This document shows, piece after piece, positions 9,255-16,846 of a DNA stretch of 17,813 nucleotides (its first letter is position 1; every line of letters starts with the position of its first letter). Below the pieces are notes generated by a model. It saw only the letters and a list, made by a program, of their open reading frames with translations. It was not told where the DNA came from and made no database searches. Where the stretch lies: NCBI RefSeq assembly GCF_937920075.1, contig NZ_CALETI010000058.1, forward strand, positions 1 to 17,813, given 5' to 3'. This DNA comes from an uncultured Agitococcus sp. (lineage in GTDB: Bacteria; Pseudomonadota; Gammaproteobacteria; Pseudomonadales; Moraxellaceae). The position numbers and the translations under genes were made by a program.

Positions 9255-9298
9255 CTTATTACCCCCCCTCTGGGGATGATGCTTTTTACCACAGCATC
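9255..9298 (-). promoter_or_regulatory. chpA translation start region with G7 tract and hairpins
   Basis: On the coding strand the 63-base pilK-chpA gap ends in GAGGGGGGGTAATAAG before the chpA ATG. The seven-G run (9262-9268 on the plus strand as C7) belongs to the ribosome binding site. Directly upstream, CCCC (9272-9275) can pair with GGGG (9265-9268) across a 3-base loop and would cover that site. A second 6-bp stem, GATGCT (9278-9283) with AGCATC (9293-9298), lies just before it. Whether these fold in the cell is not known. Confidence 0.4.
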
Positions 9299-9317
9299 AA
9301 TTGCAAATTCGAATTTT

Positions 9318-10181
9318 TTATACTACACGGCGATATGCTAAGGTATTGGGATAATCCACACGCTCTAGGGTTGGATGATGCCAATCAAGCACTTCTCCTA
9401 CACCCAAAATTAACATACCACCCACTTGCAAACGTTCTGCCAAGTGCGTTACAACATCTCGTTTACGAAAACGACGAAAGTAAATCAGCACATTTTGACA
9501 AAAAATAATATCCATTTCATGAAAAGGTGCTTTATCTAATTCCATTAAATTCAATTGAGCAAAAGCAACTCTAGCTCTTAAGGACTGATCAATTTGCCAA
9601 TCTCGTTGATTATCTAAAGGGCGAAAATATGTTTGACGTAAGGTTTCTGGCACACCAAAAAGCTTACGCTCACTATATATACCTAATTTCGCCTTAGCTA
9701 ATGTTGGCAAACTAATATCAGTTGCAGTGATACCATAAAAAATATCTCTACGACCTGATGATGCTAATAAAGCTTCCACCAACAATGCTAATGAATAAGG
9801 TTCTTCACCTGTAGAACAACCAGCACTCCATAAATTTAGGCTCTTTTTTTGATGAAGAGCCAATACATTTTTTATATACGACTCAACCAACTCATAAGAA
9901 CTGGCATGACGAAAAAAAGAGGTTTCCTGTACCGCTAAACGGTCAACGAGGGTTAACCATTCTCGCTCGCCTCTAGCCCCAGAAGCAATCAACTCATAAT
10001 AAGTGTCATAATCTTCTGCGCCAATTTCACGCATACGTGCTGATAACGATATTTCTAAAAATGGGCGACGGGTTTGAGTAAAAATCATTCCCGTCTTAGA
10101 CTCAATCAATCCCTGCCATAATGCAAATTGCTCATCTGAAATAGGAGTAACTGGCCGAATTCCCCAATCCTGTAAACCCAT
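9318..10181 (-). CDS. pilK: PilK, CheR-like receptor methyltransferase
   Basis: A 287-residue SAM-dependent protein-glutamate O-methyltransferase of the CheR family. It should methylate glutamates on the cytoplasmic helices of PilJ and balance ChpB. The N-terminal helical domain (about 15-95) ends in the CheR signature 'ETSFFRH' (86-92). The SAM-binding motif 'SAGCSTGEEPYS' lies at 119-130, and 'NVLIYF' at 230-235 is the conserved motif of the methyltransferase domain. It follows pilJ by 22 bases with an AGGAG ribosome binding site 9 bases before the ATG, and precedes chpA by 63 bases. A 12-bp perfect palindrome, AAATTCGAATTT (9305-9316), sits immediately past its stop codon. Size and position match P. 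aeruginosa pilK. Confidence 0.93.
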   Translation of the reverse strand: MGLQDWGIRPVTPISDEQFALWQGLIESKTGMIFTQTRRPFLEISLSARMREIGAEDYDTYYELIASGARGEREWLTLVDRLAVQETSFFRHASSYELVESYIKNVLALHQKKSLNLWSAGCSTGEEPYSLALLVEALLASSGRRDIFYGITATDISLPTLAKAKLGIYSERKLFGVPETLRQTYFRPLDNQRDWQIDQSLRARVAFAQLNLMELDKAPFHEMDIIFCQNVLIYFRRFRKRDVVTHLAERLQVGGMLILGVGEVLDWHHPTLERVDYPNTLAYRRVV

Positions 10182-10203
10182 GCCAGTTCACTCCTAATTA
10201 AAG

Positions 10204-12318
10204 TTAAGCATAATCTGGTAACTTGAAGCCAGATACTGATAAACGTAGTTCAGCAGCCATTTCTGCTAAGTTACCAATCGAACGAGCAGTAGCAATAGTA
10301 CCAGCAGTTGTTTGAGTGGTAATTTCTTGAATAACGTTCATCGTATTAGAAATGTGACCTGCAGATGCTGCTTGCTGACGAGCAGCATTCGAAATGTTTT
10401 GAATCAAGTCCGCTAAGTTTCTCGATACCGTTTGAATTTCTTCAAGTGCCACACCCGCGTCTTGAGCCAAACGAGCACCACGTACTACCTCAGCAGTTGT
10501 TTGTTCCATGGAAATAACCGCTTCGTTAGTATCAGATTGAATCGTTTTAACCAACTGTTCAATCTGTTTAGTTGCAGAAGCGGAACGTTCCGCAAGACGT
10601 TGTACTTCGTCCGCAACCACCGCAAAGCCTCGGCCTGCTTCACCCGCCATCGACGCTTGAATCGCAGCATTTAACGCGAGAATGTTTGTTTGGTCAGCAA
10701 TATCATTAATCAGAGACACGATATCACCGATCTCTTGAGAAGATTCACCCAAACGTTTAATACGTTTAGAAGTTTCTTGAATTTGCTCACGAATCGTATC
10801 CATACCTTCAATAGAACGTTGCACCACATCCGCCCCTTTGTGGGCGATGGCTACAGAACGGTCCGCAACGACTGCTGATTCAGCAGCGTTGGCAGATACT
10901 TGGTCAATAGAAACCGCCATTTCATTTACCGCAGCAGAAGCACCTGCAATTTCTTGGGCTTGATGCTCAGAAGCTTCAGCTAAGTGCATCGCAGTCGATT
11001 GAGTTTCTTGAGCCGCAGCAGAAACTTGCACTGCTGTTTGGTTAATCGTAGATACCAACTGACGTAATTGGTCAATAGAGTAGTTAATAGAGTCAGCAAT
11101 CGCACCAGTAAAGTCTTCGGATACCGTTGCTTGTACGGTTAAATCACCATCCGCCAAATCACCCAACTCATCCAATAAACGCAAAATCGCAGATTGGTTA
11201 CGTTGGTTTTCCATTTCTACTTCTTCAGCGCGTTTACGGTCAAATTCAGCTTCTTTTTCTGCACGTTCTTTATCTTGACGCGCACGAATACGGATAAAAC
11301 CAAATAAGGAGCCTAAAGTAGATACTAAGAAAATCACACCAATGATACTAGGAACAACCGCATTAGCCTCTTCGTCAACGACACCTGTTAATTTAGTTAA
11401 GGTAGATAATAATTCTGGAGAGTCACGGAAAATTGCTGCCGAAGCTTCGCGTACTTGGAATAATTCTGGTGAAGACTGTAAAATCTCATTAGCACCTTGC
11501 TGAACAGAGCTTTCAAATAGCTTTTTGATCGCTTCTAAGGAGGCACGAGCTTGAGGATCTTTAACTGCAGTGATCCCCATATCTGGATCACCATTCAATA
11601 ACGCTTCTAGTGTTTGACCAAATGCTTCAGAGTCACGGCCGAAATCATCAGCAGCCATAACCGCATTTTCATCACCATTCAGCACACTACTTACCGAACG
11701 TAAAATACGTTCCGCCAATACCGATTGGTTTTTCGCAATCACCACCTGTGAAGCTGGTGCGCCTGAAGCTACCATCGCGTCAACAATACTATCATTTTCT
11801 GCTTGTAACTCTGGCACCGCATCCGCAATACCAGCAACCAAGTCATGCAAGTTACCTACAGTTTTTTCACCCGCACTCACTTTTTGTAAGTTATCAGACA
11901 CACGTTGCCACACCGCTTGTACTGCTTTGGTATCAGCACGTGTTTCGCCATGCATATCTTTGAGTGTTGTCCAACGTTTAGAGAAATCACCCACCGCTCT
12001 ATTCAAAAAGTCAAAAGCTTGTTGGTTACCTGAAGAAGCTTCCGTGGCGTTTTTAGCAATATCCTGAGAAAGTACACGCAACTCAGAGGAGTGTTGGATC
12101 ATCACACGACCATTTTGACTTTTTTTAGCAACCACCACAAAGGCACCAGCAGTGACTAAAATAGAAATCAAGAACAACGCCAAGAAGCGTGTTGCATCTG
12201 GAGTATCTGCAAGAGAACGCCAAAAGCCACGACTGAATAAAGTTTGAAATGTTTGTTTAGATAGCAGTTTTTTGGCACTTATACCAGAAAAAGGCTTTCG
12301 CAAATTGGGTGACTTCAT
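10204..12318 (-). CDS. pilJ: PilJ, type IV pilus chemoreceptor (MCP)
   Basis: A methyl-accepting chemotaxis protein of 704 residues from ATG at 12318. An in-frame TTG at 12339 would add seven residues, but GGAG stands 11 bases before the ATG, which I prefer. Topology: a basic cytoplasmic N-terminus, a membrane helix at about 45-64, a periplasmic sensor of about 255 residues, a second membrane helix at about 322-343, HAMP and coiled coil, then the signalling hairpin with its tip around '[14 protein letters not shown]' (about 558-571), and a C-terminal 'FKLPDYA'. In P. aeruginosa PilJ senses pilus engagement by contact with PilA and controls ChpA through PilI. Pilus genes are not in this window, so the ligand is inferred. 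It is preceded by a 206-base leader, the longest gap in the operon, which could hold its own promoter. Confidence 0.95.
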   Translation of the reverse strand: MKSPNLRKPFSGISAKKLLSKQTFQTLFSRGFWRSLADTPDATRFLALFLISILVTAGAFVVVAKKSQNGRVMIQHSSELRVLSQDIAKNATEASSGNQQAFDFLNRAVGDFSKRWTTLKDMHGETRADTKAVQAVWQRVSDNLQKVSAGEKTVGNLHDLVAGIADAVPELQAENDSIVDAMVASGAPASQVVIAKNQSVLAERILRSVSSVLNGDENAVMAADDFGRDSEAFGQTLEALLNGDPDMGITAVKDPQARASLEAIKKLFESSVQQGANEILQSSPELFQVREASAAIFRDSPELLSTLTKLTGVVDEEANAVVPSIIGVIFLVSTLGSLFGFIRIRARQDKERAEKEAEFDRKRAEEVEMENQRNQSAILRLLDELGDLADGDLTVQATVSEDFTGAIADSINYSIDQLRQLVSTINQTAVQVSAAAQETQSTAMHLAEASEHQAQEIAGASAAVNEMAVSIDQVSANAAESAVVADRSVAIAHKGADVVQRSIEGMDTIREQIQETSKRIKRLGESSQEIGDIVSLINDIADQTNILALNAAIQASMAGEAGRGFAVVADEVQRLAERSASATKQIEQLVKTIQSDTNEAVISMEQTTAEVVRGARLAQDAGVALEEIQTVSRNLADLIQNISNAARQQAASAGHISNTMNVIQEITTQTTAGTIATARSIGNLAEMAAELRLSVSGFKLPDYA

Positions 12319-12524
12319 AGCGGATACATCTCCACACAACCTGTTTTTATTTTCTTTAATAATAAGAACGGAGTTTCAAATAAAAGATATCAAAAACTCT
12401 CAGTCCAATTAATCCAACTAAATATAGAGCTATGTGTTGTGTAGGCTGTCATCACCTAAACTGACATAGCAAATTTTTTTGTTTATAAGCAATCTAATTT
12501 TCACGCCCCAATACAATAGCTTTT
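12319..12524 (-). other. pilI-pilJ intergenic leader
   Basis: This 206-base AT-rich gap is long for an otherwise compact operon. It contains an imperfect hairpin formed by GCTATGT (12429-12435) and ACATAGC (12464-12470). Read on the plus strand the hairpin is followed by AAATTTTTTT, i.e. a terminator-like signal opposed to the operon. A small stem, TAGCTT/AAGCTA (12517-12522 and 12527-12532), overlaps the pilI stop codon. I looked for a pilJ promoter and saw no convincing -35/-10 pair. No gene is visible. Confidence 0.45.
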
Positions 12525-13055
12525 TTAAGCTACTGCTGCTTTTAAGAAACGCGGATCTTCAACCAAACGACTTAACAATAAGACATACCAAGTTTTTCCT
12601 TCTGAAACAAATGCTCCTCTCACAAAAGGAGATACCTCACCAAAAGGAGCTTTAACTGCCAAAGAAAAATCTTGAATATTAAAATGCTGCATACCCAATA
12701 CTTCATCCACAATGAGTCCTGCAAACATTTCCTCATGATCAACAACCAATACCCTACGCTTATTATCTAGAACGGTAGATTTGCGTCCCAAAAACATTAA
12801 TATATCGGTGATTGGCAATAAACGACCACGAACATTAGCTAATCCTTTCATCCACAGCTCTACACCTGGAATTAAGGTATAACGCGGCAGTTTTAAAATT
12901 TCAGCAACCTCACCAATAGGAGCCAAAAAATACTCACCTGCTAATACAAAGCCAACACCAGTCCAGCTTTGTTCTCCCTGCCCTAATAGGCCCAAATTTT
13001 TTTGTTTGGATCGCCCAGCTATTTCTAATAGTTTAATAAAGCCTTTGGCTGCCAT
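12525..13055 (-). CDS. pilI: PilI, CheW-like adaptor
   Basis: A 176-residue CheW-domain protein that should link the receptor PilJ to the kinase ChpA in the membrane-bound signalling array. CheW features are clear: the first barrel with 'GFVLAGEYFLAPIGEVAEIL', the hallmark 'LANVRGRLLPITDI' and the second barrel with 'VLVVDHEEMFAGLIVDEVLG'. The gene starts with ATG at 13055 behind AGGAGGGGG. This ribosome binding site overlaps the pilH stop codon 8 bases away, so the two are probably translationally coupled. Position between pilH and pilJ and its length agree with P. aeruginosa PilI, which twitching requires. Confidence 0.95.
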   Translation of the reverse strand: MAAKGFIKLLEIAGRSKQKNLGLLGQGEQSWTGVGFVLAGEYFLAPIGEVAEILKLPRYTLIPGVELWMKGLANVRGRLLPITDILMFLGRKSTVLDNKRRVLVVDHEEMFAGLIVDEVLGMQHFNIQDFSLAVKAPFGEVSPFVRGAFVSEGKTWYVLLLSRLVEDPRFLKAAVA

Positions 13056-13063
13056 ACCCCCTC

Positions 13064-13432
13064 CTATTTATTTGGAATCAAGGTACGAATAACATTCATT
13101 AATAATGTTTCATCTACTGGCTTAGTCAGATAGTCACTTGCACCTTGTCTTTTACCCCAAACACGATCAGTCTCCTGATCTTTGGTTGTGACAATCACAA
13201 CAGGAATATGAGCCGTTTCTGCACCTTTGGTAATTTGGCGTGTCGCCTGAAAACCATTAATACCAGGCATTACAACATCCATTAAAACGAGGTCTGGCAA
13301 CTCTGCACGAGCCACAGCTACACCATCTGCCCCATTACTAGCTTCTAAAACTTTATGCCCATGACGCTCCAAAATCTCTTTGAAGCGATAGGTTTCAGTT
13401 GGCGAATCATCTACAATTAAAATACGAGCCAT
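13064..13432 (-). CDS. pilH: PilH, CheY-like response regulator
   Basis: A stand-alone receiver of 122 residues with no output domain. Active-site residues are all present: Asp8-Asp9 in 'IVDDS', phosphosite Asp52 in 'LVLMDVVMP', Thr82-Thr83 after the fourth strand and Lys104 in 'YLTKP'. In P. aeruginosa PilH is one of two CheY-like outputs of ChpA. It is linked to pilus retraction and to damping of PilG/cAMP signalling, possibly as a phosphate sink. It lies 29 bases after pilG with ribosome binding site AGGA, and its TAG stop is embedded in the pilI ribosome binding site. Separation from pilG is by gene order and sequence: pilG is first and carries the short N-terminal extension. Confidence 0.95.
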   Translation of the reverse strand: MARILIVDDSPTETYRFKEILERHGHKVLEASNGADGVAVARAELPDLVLMDVVMPGINGFQATRQITKGAETAHIPVVIVTTKDQETDRVWGKRQGASDYLTKPVDETLLMNVIRTLIPNK

Positions 13433-13461
13433 GCTGTCCTCATTATTTTTCTATTGACAGA

Positions 13462-13845
13462 TTAGGACTTGACATACTGACGAATAGCAGTGAATAACTC
13501 TTCTTTACTAAACGGCTTAGTCAAATACTCATCAGAACCAACAATACGGCCTTTGGCTTTATCAAATAAACCATCTTTACTTGACAACATGATCACTGGT
13601 GTAGATTTAAATGCAGAATTATTTTTGATTAATGCACAAGTCTGATAACCATCTAAACGCGGCATCATAATATCAACAAAAATAATATCAGGGTTAGAGT
13701 CTGCAATTTTTGCTAAAGCATCAAAACCATCAATCGCCGTAATTACAGTACAACCTGCTTTTTGCAATAATGTCTCTGCAGTACGACGGATTGTTTTAGA
13801 GTCATCAATAACCATGACTTTTAAGCCATCAAAATTTTCTTCCAT
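13462..13845 (-). CDS. pilG: PilG, CheY-like response regulator, first operon gene
   Basis: A 127-residue single-domain receiver. The phosphorylation site is complete: Asp14-Asp15 in 'VIDDSKTIRR', Asp58 in 'IIFVDIMMPRLDGYQ', Ser88-Ser89 and Lys110 in 'YLTKPF'. The 'DDSKTIRR' start and Asp58 match P. aeruginosa PilG, the output regulator that promotes pilus extension and, through FimL/FimV, adenylate cyclase activity. ATG at 13845 is preceded by AGGAAGG. The upstream 600 bases contain no gene, so this is the 5' end of the transcription unit. Confidence 0.95.
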   Translation of the reverse strand: MEENFDGLKVMVIDDSKTIRRTAETLLQKAGCTVITAIDGFDALAKIADSNPDIIFVDIMMPRLDGYQTCALIKNNSAFKSTPVIMLSSKDGLFDKAKGRIVGSDEYLTKPFSKEELFTAIRQYVKS

Positions 13846-13898
13846 CGGAATTGCCTTCCTATAATTATTAGGCCACTGAGGCCATTGGTGGATTTAAA

Positions 13899-13904
13899 AT
13901 TATA
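13899..13904 (-). promoter_or_regulatory. Candidate pilG operon promoter -10 box
   Basis: On the minus strand a perfect TATAAT lies about 53 bases before the pilG ATG. At a 17-base spacing the -35 position reads TAAAAT, a poor match to TTGACA, so the promoter would need an activator or be weak. The -35 position lies close to the outer end of the first 97-bp repeat (13928). The stretch between box and gene also holds GGCC-N5-GGCC (13871-13883), which can form a small stem. Confidence 0.4.
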
Positions 13905-13927
13905 CCTCTAGTGCGCTATTCATTTTA

Positions 13928-14024
13928 GAACTTACGCAGTTATCGCATATTTATGAACATTTCGACTAGTTTTAACCGTTTTATATTCATAAAACACGCT
14001 AATTTTACTGAAGTGCCTAAGTCA
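13928..14024. repeat. 97-bp MITE-like repeat, copy 1
   Basis: This copy begins GAACTTACGC and ends GCCTAAGTCA, imperfect inverted ends of each other. It aligns without gaps to a second 97-bp stretch at 14305-14401 in the same orientation. Over a 69-base inner segment I count 46 identities, and both contain AAAACAYGCTAATTTT. Short length, inverted ends and lack of coding capacity suggest a miniature or decayed insertion element. No clear target-site duplication is seen. Confidence 0.5.
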
Positions 14025-14076
14025 CAATGTTTAAAATGCTTTGAGTGCCTAGAGTTACCCTGTTTTAACATAGTTT

Positions 14077-14212
14077 TTAGCATGAATCCATAGTTGAATC
14101 ATCTTTACCAAACACTATGCTTAAATATATTACAAAGGCTTAGCATGACTTTTTCATGCTTTATACAAAGTTATCATGATGAAAGGTTTAGCATGATAAC
14201 CTTAAACTTTGT
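14077..14212. repeat. Cluster of palindromes and TTAGCATGA repeats
   Basis: TTAGCATGA occurs three times (14077-14085, 14140-14148, 14188-14196). The last two lie in a 15-base direct repeat, AAAGGYTTAGCATGA, starting 48 bases apart. AGCATGA (14142-14148) pairs with TCATGCT (14154-14160) across 5 bases. GTTATCATG (14170-14178) pairs perfectly with CATGATAAC (14192-14200), and outside it ACAAAG (14165-14170) can pair with CTTTGT (14207-14212). This could be a multi-site operator for the pilG operon or a folded repeat element. Confidence 0.5.
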
Positions 14213-14304
14213 TCTTGTAGTGTCGATTTTGTCACATTTTAGCCGACAACTTTTGTCAGTTAGTTGTTCATTATTTTTTTCATTCAATAATTTTAGTCAT
14301 TTTA

Positions 14305-14401
14305 GGACTTACGCGGTTGTCACTTATTTGCTGGCATCTCAAGCGTTTCTAGCGGCTTTATGCTCACAAAACATGCTAATTTTGGCAAAATCCGTAGGTC
14401 T
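14305..14401. repeat. 97-bp MITE-like repeat, copy 2
   Basis: Same length and orientation as the copy at 13928-14024, with GGACTTACGC at one end and CCGTAGGTCT at the other (7 of 10 bases match as inverted ends). Both copies are preceded by CATTTTAG, so the shared unit may begin a few bases earlier. The copy ends 48 bases from the end of the glutaredoxin-like gene. The spaced pair with palindromes between them could be one decayed composite element. Confidence 0.5.
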
Positions 14402-14449
14402 TGATTTTTTACCTAAATTAGGTCAGTGTTCTTTTTTATTAACTTAAAC

Positions 14450-14704
14450 TCATTGGCCATCATTAACCATTATTTTTTGTATATCCAATAACGAAAATGG
14501 CCAATCTAATTGCTGGCCTGTCAAGCTTAACAGGACTGGAATTTTGCTGCCATATTGTGTCACTAAGCTTTCATCTAATGCAATATCAATATATTGCCAT
14601 GTAATCGGCAATACACATTGAGCCTGCATTAATAAATTTTCAGCATTATCACATAAATGACAGCCTTTTGTCCCATATAGCAACCATTGTTGTTGCTCAA
14701 GCAT
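14450..14704 (-). CDS. Small glutaredoxin-like protein (DUF836 type)
   Basis: An 84-residue thioredoxin-fold protein. It has the redox motif Cys15-His-Leu-Cys18 in 'YGTKGCHLCDNAENLL', then 'IDIALDESLVTQYGSKIPVL' with the cis-proline strand typical of the fold. This layout matches the glutaredoxin-like DUF836 family, whose members are mostly uncharacterised and are presumed to reduce or exchange disulfides in the cytoplasm. The ATG overlaps the end of rlmKL by 8 bases, so translation is probably coupled. No substrate can be read from the sequence. It is the last gene of this block; the 600 bases beyond it are non-coding. Confidence 0.8.
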   Translation of the reverse strand: MLEQQQWLLYGTKGCHLCDNAENLLMQAQCVLPITWQYIDIALDESLVTQYGSKIPVLLSLTGQQLDWPFSLLDIQKIMVNDGQ

Positions 14705-16835
14705 GACTCACCTGCCAACAACGATGAATTTTGTGATTACGCTTAAAATCAAATCCTAATGTTTCATGGCTAATTTCTTGGCAATGCAAATACTCCATCG
14801 CCTCACTATCTAAATCAAAACGTCTAAAGTTAGTTGAGAAATAGCAAATGCCATTAGGCTTTAATAAGCGCATTGCTAATGTTAAGAGTTCCACATGGTC
14901 ACGTTGAACATCAAATACATCTTGTGTCTTTTTTGAGTTTGAGAAGGTTGGCGGATCAATAAAAATCATGTCGAATTTATCACGACATTGTCTTAACCAA
15001 GACAACACATCTGCTTCAATAAATTGATGATAACGTTCATCTAAACCATTCAATGCAAAGTTCTTTTTACCCCATAATAAATAGGTATTGGATAAATCGA
15101 CACTGACGGTTTTGTTTGCTCCTCCCAATGCCGCATGGACGCTGGCAGAGCAAGTATAAGCAAACAAGTTTAAAAAGCTTTTATCTGCACTTTGTTGACT
15201 AATTTTTTGGCGAATGGGGCGATGATCCAAAAATAAGCCTGTATCTAAATAGTCGGTTAAGTTAACCAACAGACGCGCTTTGCCCTCTTGAACCTCAAAG
15301 TATTTATTACGCTGATTGAGCTTCTCGTATTGTTGCTGGCCTTTTTGTTGGGCGCGAACTTTAATAAACACTTTATCACGATGCAAACCAAAGATTTGTC
15401 TAATCACTAGCAATGCCGTTTTAAAACGAGCGGCTGCTTTTTCGGTATCAATAGATTTGGGTGGGGCGTATTCTTGTACATGTAAGACTTCGCCATAAAT
15501 ATCAATCGCCAAATTAAATTCTGGCAAATCTGCATCATAAACACGATAGCAACAGACTTGCTCACGCACCGCTTGTTTATAAAAGTGCTGTAAATTTTTG
15601 CGTAAACGATTAGCAAAAGCATCTGCTTCAACGGGAATTTGTTGCTCTTTGGCTTCAACAAAACGATGCGCTGTTGGCACAGGCACAGATTGAACTTTGC
15701 CATGACGCACAAAAACTGTTAAGTCACCATTACGCAGTTTTTGGGTATGTAAATGTTCAAAACCCAAGGCATCAGCATGTTCAATTTTGGCGGCCAAGAC
15801 TGTTGCCTGCCAACCACCCAAACGTTCACGTGCCAAACGCCCTAACGCTTTATATAAATAAATTGCCGTATCGTCTTCGCCTAGACGTTCACCATAAGGT
15901 GGATTAGTAATTAATAAACCATCATTTGTTGGCTTAATTGGTAAATCGACTAATGCTTGATGCTTTAATTGCACAAATTGGCTTAAACCTGCGGCTTGAA
16001 TATTTTTGCTGGCGGCTTGTAAAGCTTCCATATCGGCATCATAACCCTGCATGACTGGCCACACTTTCTGAAAGCCTGCTTGTTGTCGTTGACGTGCTTC
16101 TTGCCAACATTGTTCCCAAAGTGCTTGGTTATGCCCTTCCCATGCCAAAAAGCCAAAATAATCACGTAACAAACCTGTGGCAACATCACCATACATTAAA
16201 GCAGCTTCGGTTAATAACGTGCCTGATCCACACATGGGATCAATTAAGGCTTGAAAACGACTATTTGGCCAGCCAGCTTGACGCAAAATGGCTGCTGCCA
16301 GCGTTTCTTTAAGTGGTGCTTCACCAATCATGCGCCGATAACCACGTTTATGTAGACTTTCACCTGACATATCTAAACTAACAGTAATACTGTCTGGCTT
16401 AACTAAAACGTGTAAATTGATATCACTGGCTTGCGGATCAACGCTTGGACGTTCACCTGTTTGGCGACGAAAAGCATCAACAATGGCATCTTTTAATTTG
16501 AGTGCCATATATTGGGTATGACAGACAACACCTTTAATTGCCACCGCACGTACTGCAAAAGTTTTATCAAGGCTAAATACTTCATGCCACGGATAACGTA
16601 CTGCTTCTTGGTATAAGTCTTCGGGCGTATTACTGTGGATGCGAAACAAAGGCTTATATACACGAGAGGCTAAACGTGACCATAAACATAAATTATAGGC
16701 GGTGCGTAAATCACCTTCGACCCAAACAGCACTTGGCTCTTGACGCAAAACTGTTGCGCCAATCTCTTGGCATTCTTCAGCTAATAAGTTTTCAAGGCCA
16801 TCGGCACAAGCAACAACCCATGTGGTTATAGACAT
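14697..16835 (-). CDS. rlmL: RlmKL, dual 23S rRNA guanine methyltransferase
   Basis: A 712-residue fusion of two SAM-dependent rRNA methyltransferases (E. coli RlmKL/YcbY is 702). In E. coli the N-terminal RlmL half makes N2-methyl-G2445 and the C-terminal RlmK half makes N7-methyl-G2069 in helix 74 of 23S rRNA. Visible: a THUMP RNA-binding region (about 45-155); RlmL motif 'DPMCGSGTLL' (Asp199) and catalytic 'NPPYGERLG' (Asn311); a RlmK half with 'LFLDHRPIR' (Asp537), the SAM loop 'FLNLFAYTCSASVHAALGG' and 'IDPPTFSNS' (Asp627). Both active sites look intact. The gene follows the DUF2726 gene by 11 bases with only a weak ribosome binding site, and its end overlaps the glutaredoxin-like gene. 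The fused form points to Gammaproteobacteria. Confidence 0.96.
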   Translation of the reverse strand: MSITTWVVACADGLENLLAEECQEIGATVLRQEPSAVWVEGDLRTAYNLCLWSRLASRVYKPLFRIHSNTPEDLYQEAVRYPWHEVFSLDKTFAVRAVAIKGVVCHTQYMALKLKDAIVDAFRRQTGERPSVDPQASDINLHVLVKPDSITVSLDMSGESLHKRGYRRMIGEAPLKETLAAAILRQAGWPNSRFQALIDPMCGSGTLLTEAALMYGDVATGLLRDYFGFLAWEGHNQALWEQCWQEARQRQQAGFQKVWPVMQGYDADMEALQAASKNIQAAGLSQFVQLKHQALVDLPIKPTNDGLLITNPPYGERLGEDDTAIYLYKALGRLARERLGGWQATVLAAKIEHADALGFEHLHTQKLRNGDLTVFVRHGKVQSVPVPTAHRFVEAKEQQIPVEADAFANRLRKNLQHFYKQAVREQVCCYRVYDADLPEFNLAIDIYGEVLHVQEYAPPKSIDTEKAAARFKTALLVIRQIFGLHRDKVFIKVRAQQKGQQQYEKLNQRNKYFEVQEGKARLLVNLTDYLDTGLFLDHRPIRQKISQQSADKSFLNLFAYTCSASVHAALGGANKTVSVDLSNTYLLWGKKNFALNGLDERYHQFIEADVLSWLRQCRDKFDMIFIDPPTFSNSKKTQDVFDVQRDHVELLTLAMRLLKPNGICYFSTNFRRFDLDSEAMEYLHCQEISHETLGFDFKRNHKIHRCWQVSHA

Positions 16836-16846
16836 AATTTAAATTC

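Larger units (their letters stand above)
13846..14449. other. Non-coding 604-base region upstream of pilG
   Basis: This is the only gene-free stretch over 300 bases. It holds the candidate pilG promoter, two 97-bp repeats and a palindrome cluster, listed separately. A further small palindrome, ACCTAA-A-TTAGGT (14411-14423), lies between copy 2 and the glutaredoxin-like gene, followed on the plus strand by CTTTTTT. The one open frame of 117 codons on the plus strand (14094-14447) looks random in composition and crosses the repeats, so I do not call it a gene. No tRNA or known riboswitch was recognised. Confidence 0.6.

Noticed and set aside
9305..9316. Palindrome AAATTCGAATTT after pilK as a terminator
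   Set aside because: There is no GC-rich stem or following T-run on the minus strand, and chpA follows in the same operon; it is probably an AT-rich chance palindrome.
12319..12339. Upstream TTG start of pilJ
   Set aside because: An ATG seven codons later has a GGAG sequence 11 bases before it, which lies inside the extra codons and fits a ribosome binding site better.
14405..14437. Intrinsic terminator for the glutaredoxin-like gene
   Set aside because: The ACCTAA/TTAGGT stem is AT-rich and short, and its T-run lies on the plus-strand side, the wrong direction for the minus-strand gene.
14094..14447. 117-codon open frame on the plus strand in the intergenic region
   Set aside because: It runs through the palindromes and the second 97-bp repeat, has no recognisable domain or plausible ribosome binding site, and its composition looks like translated non-coding AT-rich DNA.
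15407..15712. 101-codon minus-strand frame inside rlmKL
   Set aside because: Out-of-frame reading of an intact gene; the protein is Cys- and Lys-rich without domain features.
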